From Thiotrichaceae bacterium (GTDB lineage Bacteria > Pseudomonadota > Gammaproteobacteria > Thiotrichales > Thiotrichaceae): 7,330 nt of DNA. The translations under genes were made by a program, and so were the position numbers. Below are positions 1 to 7,107 of the stretch, in pieces; position 1 is the stretch's first letter, and each line of letters starts with the position of its first letter. The DNA is taken from assembly GCA_027030285.1 (NCBI GenBank), contig JALVFC010000219.1, positions 1 through 7,330 of the forward strand. The letters are read 5' to 3'. The notes below the pieces were generated by a model that was not told where the DNA came from, ran no database searches, and saw only the letters and a list, made by a program, of their open reading frames with translations.

Positions 1-25
1 TGCACCCTACGCTGGGGTAACGGAT

Positions 26-583
26 ATGCCGAATTATCGGCGGGTTGATGTTGAGGGTGGTACTTATTTCTTTACGGTGGTTACCTATCGACGACAACGG
101 TTTTTATGTGATGACGATGTGCGTGCTGCACTACGGGATGGAGTCAATAAAGCACGGCAACAACTTCCATTTGTAATTGATGCCTGGGTACTACCCCCGG
201 ATCATTTGCATTGCATTTGGCGATTGCCTGATGGTGATGCCGATTTTGGAAAACGGTGGGCGATGATTAAACGCTTTGTCGCCAAACGTTGTGAGCCTCG
301 TTTAAAACGGGATGAATGGATGACTAAATCCAAAATACGACGGAATGAATCGACAATATGGCAACGGCGCTTTTGGGAACATTTGATACGAAATGAAAAT
401 GATTTAAATGGGCACCGAAATTATATTCACCATAACCCGGTAAAACATGGATGTGTTAACCATATTAGAGATTGGCCATATTCCACATTTCATCGATATG
501 TAAAAGAGGGTGTTTATCCAATCGATTGGTGTGGTGGTATGGATGTCAATGGGTATGAGGCATTTGATATATGTAGCACGTAA
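26..583 (+). CDS. REP-associated tyrosine transposase (RAYT, IS200-like Y1 family)
   Basis: A 185-residue protein of the RAYT (TnpA_REP) group, single-strand DNA nucleases related to IS200/IS605 transposases that act on REP hairpins. Visible motifs are the start MPNYRR, the two-histidine metal site in DHLHCIW (H60, H62), WQRRFWEHLIR (112-122), the catalytic tyrosine in NYIHHNPVKHG (Y133), and the late WPYSTFHRYV motif (150-159). The length is normal for the family and no frameshift is seen, so it is probably intact. The ATG at 26 is supported by a GGGG-containing Shine-Dalgarno-like stretch at 14-17 and by the conserved N-terminus. The stop codon (581-583) is itself part of the first REP palindrome, and a second inverted copy lies about 180 bp downstream, as expected for a RAYT and its target. 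RAYTs are usually single-copy, domesticated genes that spread REPs; that role here is inferred from the family. Confidence 0.93.
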   Translation: MPNYRRVDVEGGTYFFTVVTYRRQRFLCDDDVRAALRDGVNKARQQLPFVIDAWVLPPDHLHCIWRLPDGDADFGKRWAMIKRFVAKRCEPRLKRDEWMTKSKIRRNESTIWQRRFWEHLIRNENDLNGHRNYIHHNPVKHGCVNHIRDWPYSTFHRYVKEGVYPIDWCGGMDVNGYEAFDICST

Positions 584-608
584 GTTGGGCTGAGGCACGA
601 AGCCCAAC
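580..608 (+). repeat. REP palindrome 1 (RAYT-associated)
   Basis: A 29-nt element with a GTAA head (580-583) followed by an 8-bp perfect stem, GTTGGGCT (584-591) pairing with AGCCCAAC (601-608) around a 9-nt loop. The head plus GC-rich hairpin layout is that of REP elements recognised by RAYTs, which carry a GTAG-type tetranucleotide 5' of the stem. The head overlaps the last base before the transposase stop codon and the stop itself. Read in the opposite direction, the element at 764-792 matches it without gaps at most positions. In RNA it could also act as a 3' hairpin protecting or ending the transposase transcript; there is no T-run, so intrinsic termination is not supported. Confidence 0.85.
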
Positions 609-763
609 ATGGACAAGGCGATAAATGTGGCTGTTTCATCAGACAAAGATAATGGAAATGAATTTGCAGGTGATGTTTTGAACATACTTCCAGAGATGAA
701 TGGTTACTCTGGCATGCTGCCTACAGGGATTGCAGGTAAGGGGCGTGAGCATGGAGTGGTAGC

Positions 764-792
764 TTTGGGCTTCTTACCTCAGCCCGACCTAC
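764..792 (-). repeat. REP palindrome 2, inverted relative to the first
   Basis: On the minus strand this reads a canonical GTAG head (792-789) followed by GTCGGGCT, a loop and AGCCCAAA. The core stem is GGGCT/AGCCC (5 bp; arms 767-771 and 781-785). It aligns gap-free over 29 nt with the element at 580-608, differing mainly in the loop and outer stem bases. The two copies in opposite orientation, about 155 bp apart, form a BIME-like pair next to the RAYT gene. Confidence 0.8.
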
Positions 793-853
793 GAGCTTAC
801 CAGTTAACGGGGCAGCAGTGGTTGCAGACAGAAAAGAGTTGTGGGATCAAATA

Positions 854-2401
854 ATGAGAAAGCTACAGCTTATTGGAATTGTTTTCATGTTATTGATTGT
901 TTTCTCTTCGGCAGAAGGGGCAGACACCCCGCCATTTCTACCGGAATATTACAGCCCTGTATTTAATGATCTTGTATTTGTCAAACATGCTACGGAAAAC
1001 AACATAGAGCAGTTTATGTATGAGGCAAAAGATCAATCTTTTGCCCTAAGTGTTGAAGATATCAAAGCGGATAGACCAAGCAGCAAGGCTATCCTCGATA
1101 ATATTATCATTTATCTAAATAATAATTTTCAGACTAAAGAGGGTGAGTTTAAGATAATTGCCAACAACAAGGTTTATGCCGTCATAAATGAAAAGCAATT
1201 TGAAAGATCAGTTCTTGCTCATGCTGTCCCCGGGGCTGTTCAAATCTGGACTTATACCTATTCTTATTCTCCATATGAGATTAATGCGGTTGGTAGCAGG
1301 ATTGATCTCATACAATCTATTGCAAACAGGCATCGATATGAGTCGGCTTTGACAGCCGGAAATGTCTCCATGGGCTATTGGGGCGCTGATATTTATGATT
1401 ATGCTGTTGAGTTACTGGAAGCAGGAAAAAGAGATGAGGGGCTGGCGGTAATCAAAAATATGCTCACTGCCTCTCCTTTCAATTACAGAGCGCATTTGGC
1501 TTTTGCTGAGAATACAGGTGCTGACGAAGCGGCAATAAACAGTGCAAAAGTCGTTTTTCAAAATGCTGAATCTCTCAGTCTGATAAATAAAGCGGCAAGC
1601 CGCCTTGGAGTTAAGGCTAAAACATATGAGTCTATTCCGGTATTGGGTAAAAATGAGACCGGACTTCAAGTTATTCTCATACCGTTGCCTCCGTATAATC
1701 CTTGGCTGCTGGAGGAGAGTGCGAAAAAGTATGAGCTGATCACAGGCGTTCCTGTGAAGATCAGGCGATTAAGGGAAACTTGGAAGCTGGGAGTACCGGA
1801 TCGCATTTTCAGACAGCGAGACGCACAAAGCGTCCTGCAAAAAGGAGAGAATACGCCTGTTGATTTCTCCGACTGGGACAAAAATAAATATATAAAGGAA
1901 TTGCTCAAGTTAGCAGATAATGAAGACCCTTTGTCGGCGTATCACATACAAGAATTCGTTAAGGCGGTGGAAGTCGAGGCAGGGCAGTATTATGTCGATC
2001 CGTATTTAGAGTGGTTTATAAGGTCGCTGGAAGAATATCGCTCTGATGATGGCCGAACCATGTATGTGGGAATAACAGAGGCTAATATCTACTCCGGCGA
2101 TGTTAATTATGTGTTTAGCCTGTATCAGTATCTAAAGAAATTAGGAGCGAGTATTCTCTCGTATCATATGATGCTGGGAAAGACATTGTCGGAAGAATTT
2201 GAATCAAGGAAGCGCTTGACAAAGCGTATTGCGAAAGAGTTGGTTCCTGCCAGTTTGAAGTCATTGGGAATACCCAGGAGTACAGATCCTACATGTCCCT
2301 ATTCATACTCAAACGGTGTGTTGCGTTTGGATCAAAAAGGGCTTGTTTTATCTGAACAGGTTAAGGATGCGCTGGAGAAATTACGTGGTGCAGACAATTA
2401 G
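854..2401 (+). CDS. Exported archaemetzincin-like protein with a destroyed zinc site (probable pseudoprotease)
   Basis: A 515-residue protein. I chose the ATG at 854 over an in-frame GTG at 818 because it puts a clean signal peptide first: MRK, then a hydrophobic run LQLIGIVFMLLIVF, then small residues SSAEGA. The GTG start would add 12 charged residues. A weak GTGGGA Shine-Dalgarno-like stretch lies at 841-846. Residues about 30-175 are unrecognised. Residues about 178-220 resemble a TPR hairpin (AVELLEAGKRDEGLAVIKNM). From about residue 270 the order of features follows peptidase family M54: a GLQVILIPL strand, VPDRIFRQRDAQSVL (about 314-328), the VGITEANIYSGDVNYVF block (about 405-421), then the active-site region. 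There, PASLKSLGIPRSTDPTCPY (465-483) lines up without gaps on HExxHxxGxxHCxxxxCxM. All three zinc histidines and the catalytic Glu are replaced (P465, A466, K469, R475) and only C481 remains of the family cysteines. A periplasmic or secreted binding role is inferred; the family call itself is moderate. Confidence 0.65.
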   Translation: MRKLQLIGIVFMLLIVFSSAEGADTPPFLPEYYSPVFNDLVFVKHATENNIEQFMYEAKDQSFALSVEDIKADRPSSKAILDNIIIYLNNNFQTKEGEFKIIANNKVYAVINEKQFERSVLAHAVPGAVQIWTYTYSYSPYEINAVGSRIDLIQSIANRHRYESALTAGNVSMGYWGADIYDYAVELLEAGKRDEGLAVIKNMLTASPFNYRAHLAFAENTGADEAAINSAKVVFQNAESLSLINKAASRLGVKAKTYESIPVLGKNETGLQVILIPLPPYNPWLLEESAKKYELITGVPVKIRRLRETWKLGVPDRIFRQRDAQSVLQKGENTPVDFSDWDKNKYIKELLKLADNEDPLSAYHIQEFVKAVEVEAGQYYVDPYLEWFIRSLEEYRSDDGRTMYVGITEANIYSGDVNYVFSLYQYLKKLGASILSYHMMLGKTLSEEFESRKRLTKRIAKELVPASLKSLGIPRSTDPTCPYSYSNGVLRLDQKGLVLSEQVKDALEKLRGADN

Positions 2402-2622
2402 GGTTGGCAGGTTTTTATGCCCACGCAAAATGCTTGGTAATTGAAATGAAAAATCGATAATAGACCACGTTTAAGCAGAACACTGAAGCTATGTTCCGTA
2501 CGGCTGGCAAGACAATTGGTGCGTTGTCCAATGGTTTTGAAAACAAACCTTAAATCTGGATTATAGGTAAAAAAATAGCGCATCAAAAAAATCATTGATT
2601 GATTGCATGGAAATAACAAATT
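2402..2622. other. Intergenic spacer upstream of the octaheme gene
   Basis: This is 221 bp with no supportable gene. It contains an 8-bp palindrome CCGTACGG (2496-2503), a small hairpin ATTGG/CCAAT (2515-2519 with 2528-2532), and an A/T-rich last 70 bp. A possible weak promoter is TTGAAA (2537-2542) with TATAGG (2562-2567), but the spacing of 19 is long. No convincing riboswitch or intrinsic terminator was seen. The spacer is long enough for the downstream gene to have its own promoter. Confidence 0.4.
2537..2567 (+). promoter_or_regulatory. Weak candidate sigma-70 promoter for the octaheme gene
   Basis: TTGAAA at 2537-2542 matches the -35 consensus at five of six bases. TATAGG at 2562-2567 matches the -10 consensus at four of six, with a 19-bp spacer that is longer than ideal. 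It lies 55 bp upstream of the start codon, in the A/T-rich part of the spacer. A chance match in such sequence is quite possible. Confidence 0.2.
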
Positions 2623-5600
2623 ATGAAACACAACAGCATATGGATGTCATGGAAAGCATGGTCATCAAAAAACACAATTCAAACTGTAGGCTTTGTTCTC
2701 ACATGCCTATGTTCTGTTGGCGTCTTTGCAATCGACTATACTTATGACCCACTTGGTCGCTTGGAGAGAGTGGCCTATGCTGACGGCAGCAGTATCACAT
2801 ATCAATATGACCCGGTTAGTAATATTCTTGAGACGACAACGGTTGCTGCTACTGGGAGCGTCACAATAACCCCATCTGCCGGCTTGATCACCACTGAATC
2901 AGGTGGCGTTGATACGTTTACGGTGGTGCTTGACATGCAGCCTAGTGCAGATGTCACTATTGTACTAGGCTCTGATGATGCGACTGAAGGTACTGTTAAT
3001 CCTGCCAGTCTCACCTTTACCAGCACCAACTGGGACTCTGTACAGATTGTAACCGTAATCGGCGTTGATGATAATCTACTTGACGGCGGTCAAAGCTATA
3101 ACATTATCACGGCTGCGGCCAGCAGTGCGGATAGTCGCTATGATGGAGTCAACCCAAGTGATATAGCGGTTATCAATACTGATGAAGATATTGATACTGA
3201 CAGTGATGGCATCGTGAATGATATTGATGCCGATGATGATGGAGATGGTCTGTCGGATATATGGGAGACAGCCAATAGCCTGAACCTCCTTGATTCATCG
3301 GATGCTTTAACAGATTCTGATGGTGATGGCTACACAGCCTTTGAGGAGTATGCAGTAGGCACAAACCCAGCCGGTAATAGCAGCAAACCAGAAGGCGCCA
3401 ATGGCATCAATTACGTCCTGTTTCGCGACCACTTCAATGATAATCAATACAAGGATCGTTGGTATACGGGTGCAATTCATGTTGATGCAATCTCCTCACA
3501 ATACGAAAGTGGTACAGAGCTTGAGAGTACCCTGCAGCAACCCATTAGTAGCAGCTGTGTGGATACCCGCCTGGAGAGCTTCGCCGCTCTTGATGCGAGC
3601 AATGCCGTACTAAAGACAAAACTAAACCTGGCCGGATACGGCACCACCTCTGTTGGGCTATTAAAAGACCTTGATACCAACAACCGCATAGAAGTTCGTT
3701 TTGATAGCGACACGGCACCTTACTTGCACCTGGTTTCAATGGATGCTTCTGTGCTCACAGAAGTTGCGGCCACAACACCCGTCTCATATTTTGGAACAGA
3801 CGTACAACTACGTCTTATCAAAGCCGGTGTAGATTACCACCTGTTTGTTAACGGCATACTCCAGGCTACGGTAACCAACAACGGCTTGGGTGATACCAAA
3901 CTGCGCCCCTACATAGCTGAACAGAGCTGCCTGGCAGATGGTGGTTTTGTAGATAGCCGCATTGACCTTATCGAATTCCTTACCGACCGTGACAGTGATG
4001 GCCTGCCAGATATTAACGAGGATACCAATACAAACGGATTGGTTGATAGTGGTGAGAGTGATCCATTGAATCCTGATAACGATGGTGACAGTAAACTGGA
4101 TGGGTTCGATAATTGTCTGTTGCAAGCCAATGGTGCTCAGCAGGATGCAGATGGAGATGGTTACGGTAACTACTGTGACCCAGACTTCGATAATGACCTT
4201 TATATTGGATCGTTGGATACAGACTATCTCCAAGGCAGGCTCGGAGATTCGGATCCACATGCTGATCTGAATGGTGATGGCTTGGTAGATACCGCTGACC
4301 AGGAGATACTTGATGCTCTTATTGGCCAATTGCCAGGCCCCAGTGGCTTAATTGTACTGCCACCCAACAATGCACCAGAGGTGGATCCCGATACGCTACT
4401 TGTAAGTGAAGATGCCGCTGTAGCAGATATTACGATTCTGTTGCTGACAGGTGATACAGACCCAGATGGCGACACTACCCTGTCCATAAGTGAAATCGAT
4501 ACCATTGGTACAGTGGGCAGCGTAACACTGGCCAGCGGTGGTGTAGTTAATTATGACCCCAATGGTCAGTTTGAATATTTAGCCAATGGAGCGACAGCGA
4601 CTGACAGCTTCAGCTACATCTTGAGTGATGGCAATGGAGGCTTTGGCAGTGCAACTGTTATGATTACGATATCAGGGGAAAACGATACCCCAATTGCAGT
4701 GGACGATGTTGATGCAACGCTAGAAGATACCTCTGTTATCGTTAGTGCATTGAATAATGACAGTGATATTGATGGTGATGTGCTAAGCATCAGCAGCGTT
4801 AGTCAGGGTAGCCACGGTAGTGTGACTACGGATGGAACTACTGTGACCTATGCACCAGCGGCTAATTTCAATGGTGCTGACAATTTTACTTATACGGTAT
4901 CTGATGGCAACGGTGGCAATGCCACAGCAACCATTACGATCACAACAACAGGAGTAAATGACAACCCAGTTGCAGTGAATGATACAGGCAGCACGCCAGA
5001 GGATACCCCTGTCACCATCAGTGTATTGAATAATGACAGTGATATTGACGGTGATGCGCTAAGTATCAGCAGCGTTAGTCAGGGTGTCCATGGTAGTGTG
5101 TCTACGGATGGGGCTACTGTGACCTATGCACCAGCGGCTAATTTCAATGGCTCTGACAATTTTACTTACACCGTGTCTGATGGCAGCGGTGGCGATGCCA
5201 CAGCAACCGTCATAATAGACACCACAAGTGTGAATGATAGTCCAATTGCAGAAAATGATGTTGGCACAACGCTGGATGGTACCTCAGTCACTATTAGTGT
5301 GTTAGACAATGATAGTGACATTGATGGTGATATGCTCAGCATCAGCAGTGTTAGCCAGGGAGCTTACGGGGATGTCACCGCAGACGGCATAACCGCAACC
5401 TATACGCCCAGCGCTGGCCATATCGGCACTGATAGCTTCGCCTATACTGTCCATGATGGTAATAACGGCTATGCAACAGCAACCGTTACCGTAACCATCA
5501 AGGATGCGAGTGCTACCTTATATGACATTGTTTATGACCCGGCTATAACTGCAAAAGGCAGAACCCCTTCAGTGCCTGTCAATCAAAACACAGGCATACC

Positions 5601-7107
5601 TGATACCACCTTCAGCCTCACCTCAAAAGAGAGCTGTTGGCAATGCCATGCATCCTCGGTCATACGGGCGGGATTGACTCAACCGTTTGAAGTGCCAGAT
5701 CAAACTGTTTTTCTTGCCAATCGACATCACCAGCGTATAGGCGCCCCCATTGCAGGTGGAGCAGAGCAGCCCCCTTACCTTGATGCTGATAACGATGGAA
5801 TTGCGGATGAAAACTACAGCTGCCTGAACTGTCATGCGCAATTCGTAGACGTTAATGGTGACCTTCTGCTAACGCAGGATTACCAGGACTGCCTGTTTTG
5901 CCACGTAGTGGATGGTGCTCCAAAAACAGTCCACCACGACACGCCTAAAGCTAAAGAGGCATTGTGCGCCAAATGCCATGGCAGCCTGGTTCGCAACCTG
6001 GATGAAGGGCTGCCACCACCTACTGACATGCCAGGCATTATTACACCAAGGGGAAGTAACAAACCGAATTCAGATACCAGCACAATAAATTCTGCTGGAA
6101 CGCATCCGGGTAACTGTGACTTCTGCCATAACACTCAGGATGGACAATCCACAGGCACGTTGATGCCATCCATTTTAGGCGATATTACCGTCTTTCCAAA
6201 TGAGAACAACCATCACAGCACAGGTGTTCCAGAAATCGTGGATTCCAGCAAAGGCTCACCTTGCCAGTGGTGTCACATCATAGATTGGCCTGCCTGGTAC
6301 GAAGGAGACCCGGTCGCAGATAAAGCCCCCTGGCAGATGCGGGCTTGCCAGCGGTGCCATGATGCATCCTCACTGCATGGTATTGAGGTGGATATTGCAG
6401 GCGATGGCATTGTCCCAGGTGCAGAGGCATACAACAGCGGCCATATTGGTAATCAGGATAACTGCTGGGGCTGCCATGGTAATGACAGTGATATGATTCC
6501 TCTCTATACAGGCGGCATGCCTGTGGTCACAGCGACGACGCCACGACTGGATGGTATTAGTGCAGTAACCTGGAAACAAGAAACGGAGTTTACTCTGGAC
6601 CTGCAAGGCAATGGCTTTATCAATCAAGGTGAAGAGTATGACCCCCTAACCGGTAATGTGACACAGACCACCTTTATGCCAACTGTGCAACTGACAGACA
6701 GCGATGGCAATACCACAATGCTTGACCCACTGGCTTCTGCCGCTGGCTTTATAAGCGTGGCTATTCCAGGGAGCTTGCCTAGTGACAGTTATCAGATTCA
6801 GGTCAAAAAGGGAAACAAGCTCAGCAACCCCATTGGGGCGATGATCACGCCACGCATAACGCCTGGCGCCCCTGCAATATGCTTTGAAAAGTACAGGCTC
6901 GTCTTTCTTCGAGGCAAGAACTTCGGCATGCACCTCCCTGGCTCAAATACCGGAACCAGCATCACCACCGGCGATGGCGTTGCTCCAGATATTCTTTACT
7001 TCTGGAAAGAGCACATGATCGCTGCTGTATTCTTTGGCGGATGCCCTGATGAGGTTGTGGTAACCAACGTATTTGACTCAATCACCCTGGAGCCATTTGT
7101 TTGGTAA
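2623..7107 (+). CDS. Secreted modular octaheme cytochrome c with YD, Calx-beta-like, TSP3, LamG-like, dockerin-like, cadherin-like and IPT/TIG-like domains
   Basis: A 1494-residue protein. The start at 2623 gives an N-terminal signal peptide with a hydrophobic core at about 21-36 and a VFA|ID cleavage site after A36; the Shine-Dalgarno is poor (GGAA near 2609). Domains in order: one RHS/YD repeat (38-71); Calx-beta-like beta-sandwich (78-188); Asp-rich thrombospondin type 3 calcium repeats (189-249); LamG/concanavalin-like domain (264-453); more type 3 repeats (455-520); dockerin-like paired calcium loops (D521-D532 and D548-D559); four cadherin-like repeats (582-688, 689-780, 781-872, 873-964); a segment with eight CxxCH heme motifs (1005-1285); and two IPT/TIG-like domains (about 1300-1405 and 1418-1490). 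The six non-heme cysteines of the mature protein fall in three local pairs (312/436, 498/518, 1420/1474), plausible disulfides. There is no lipobox and no recognisable C-terminal sorting signal. Inferred role: extracellular or surface electron transfer on a calcium-rigidified adhesin-like stalk; substrate and partner are unknown. Confidence 0.9.
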   Translation: MKHNSIWMSWKAWSSKNTIQTVGFVLTCLCSVGVFAIDYTYDPLGRLERVAYADGSSITYQYDPVSNILETTTVAATGSVTITPSAGLITTESGGVDTFTVVLDMQPSADVTIVLGSDDATEGTVNPASLTFTSTNWDSVQIVTVIGVDDNLLDGGQSYNIITAAASSADSRYDGVNPSDIAVINTDEDIDTDSDGIVNDIDADDDGDGLSDIWETANSLNLLDSSDALTDSDGDGYTAFEEYAVGTNPAGNSSKPEGANGINYVLFRDHFNDNQYKDRWYTGAIHVDAISSQYESGTELESTLQQPISSSCVDTRLESFAALDASNAVLKTKLNLAGYGTTSVGLLKDLDTNNRIEVRFDSDTAPYLHLVSMDASVLTEVAATTPVSYFGTDVQLRLIKAGVDYHLFVNGILQATVTNNGLGDTKLRPYIAEQSCLADGGFVDSRIDLIEFLTDRDSDGLPDINEDTNTNGLVDSGESDPLNPDNDGDSKLDGFDNCLLQANGAQQDADGDGYGNYCDPDFDNDLYIGSLDTDYLQGRLGDSDPHADLNGDGLVDTADQEILDALIGQLPGPSGLIVLPPNNAPEVDPDTLLVSEDAAVADITILLLTGDTDPDGDTTLSISEIDTIGTVGSVTLASGGVVNYDPNGQFEYLANGATATDSFSYILSDGNGGFGSATVMITISGENDTPIAVDDVDATLEDTSVIVSALNNDSDIDGDVLSISSVSQGSHGSVTTDGTTVTYAPAANFNGADNFTYTVSDGNGGNATATITITTTGVNDNPVAVNDTGSTPEDTPVTISVLNNDSDIDGDALSISSVSQGVHGSVSTDGATVTYAPAANFNGSDNFTYTVSDGSGGDATATVIIDTTSVNDSPIAENDVGTTLDGTSVTISVLDNDSDIDGDMLSISSVSQGAYGDVTADGITATYTPSAGHIGTDSFAYTVHDGNNGYATATVTVTIKDASATLYDIVYDPAITAKGRTPSVPVNQNTGIPDTTFSLTSKESCWQCHASSVIRAGLTQPFEVPDQTVFLANRHHQRIGAPIAGGAEQPPYLDADNDGIADENYSCLNCHAQFVDVNGDLLLTQDYQDCLFCHVVDGAPKTVHHDTPKAKEALCAKCHGSLVRNLDEGLPPPTDMPGIITPRGSNKPNSDTSTINSAGTHPGNCDFCHNTQDGQSTGTLMPSILGDITVFPNENNHHSTGVPEIVDSSKGSPCQWCHIIDWPAWYEGDPVADKAPWQMRACQRCHDASSLHGIEVDIAGDGIVPGAEAYNSGHIGNQDNCWGCHGNDSDMIPLYTGGMPVVTATTPRLDGISAVTWKQETEFTLDLQGNGFINQGEEYDPLTGNVTQTTFMPTVQLTDSDGNTTMLDPLASAAGFISVAIPGSLPSDSYQIQVKKGNKLSNPIGAMITPRITPGAPAICFEKYRLVFLRGKNFGMHLPGSNTGTSITTGDGVAPDILYFWKEHMIAAVFFGGCPDEVVVTNVFDSITLEPFVW
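4687..5514 (+). repeat. Three 276-bp tandem repeats encoding 92-aa cadherin-like domains
   Basis: Units start at 4687, 4963 and 5239, in frame inside the octaheme gene. Each encodes an ND-P-A-ND head, a VLNNDSDIDGD calcium-type motif, SISSVSQG, a TYAPAANFNG-type strand and a YTVSDGNGG ending. Units one and two are nearly identical over long DNA stretches, for example around 4750-4800 against 5026-5076. Unit three is more diverged and has DGT where the others have EDT. A more distant 107-aa relative precedes them (4366-4686). The pattern indicates recent duplication and possible copy-number variation. Confidence 0.9.
5635..6477 (+). other. Octaheme cytochrome c segment (eight CxxCH motifs)
   Basis: This sub-region of the large gene carries eight c-type heme attachment sites: CWQCH (C1005), CLNCH (C1067), CLFCH (C1090), CAKCH (C1115), CDFCH (C1165), CQWCH (C1214), CQRCH (C1242) and CWGCH (C1281). 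All are canonical with two-residue spacing; there is no CxxCK or long-spaced variant. Other histidines in the segment are H1035, H1036, H1104, H1105, H1161, H1197, H1198, H1252 and H1274. That is nine candidates for eight distal ligands, so bis-His coordination throughout is possible. Heme attachment would take place in the periplasm after Sec export and requires the Ccm machinery, which is not in this window. Confidence 0.95.

Noticed and set aside
1..11. Possible REP arm or other repeat edge at the very start (TGCACCCTACG)
   Set aside because: It resembles a GTAG-headed REP arm read from the other strand, but the rest lies outside the window, so it cannot be supported.
818..853. A GTG start extending the pseudoprotease by 12 residues
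   Set aside because: The extension is charged and would bury the signal peptide; the ATG at 854 starts exactly at a typical MRK n-region.
609..854. An 81-codon open frame between the transposase and the next gene
   Set aside because: It runs straight through REP 2, has no recognisable protein feature, and starts right after REP 1 without a ribosome binding site. It is most likely chance.
2402..2622. Cyclic-di-GMP (GEMM) riboswitch upstream of the cytochrome gene, suggested by an ACGCAAA string near 2424
   Set aside because: The paired stems and the second conserved half of the riboswitch are absent; a single short string is not enough.
3808..4329. A 173-codon minus-strand frame inside the large gene
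   Set aside because: It is antisense to the Asp-rich calcium repeats. Its repetitive I/T/V composition is the shadow of GAT and GAC codons.
4687..5514. CRISPR-like or intergenic tandem array
   Set aside because: The units are 276 bp, in frame, and encode cadherin-like domains; there are no short repeats with unique spacers.
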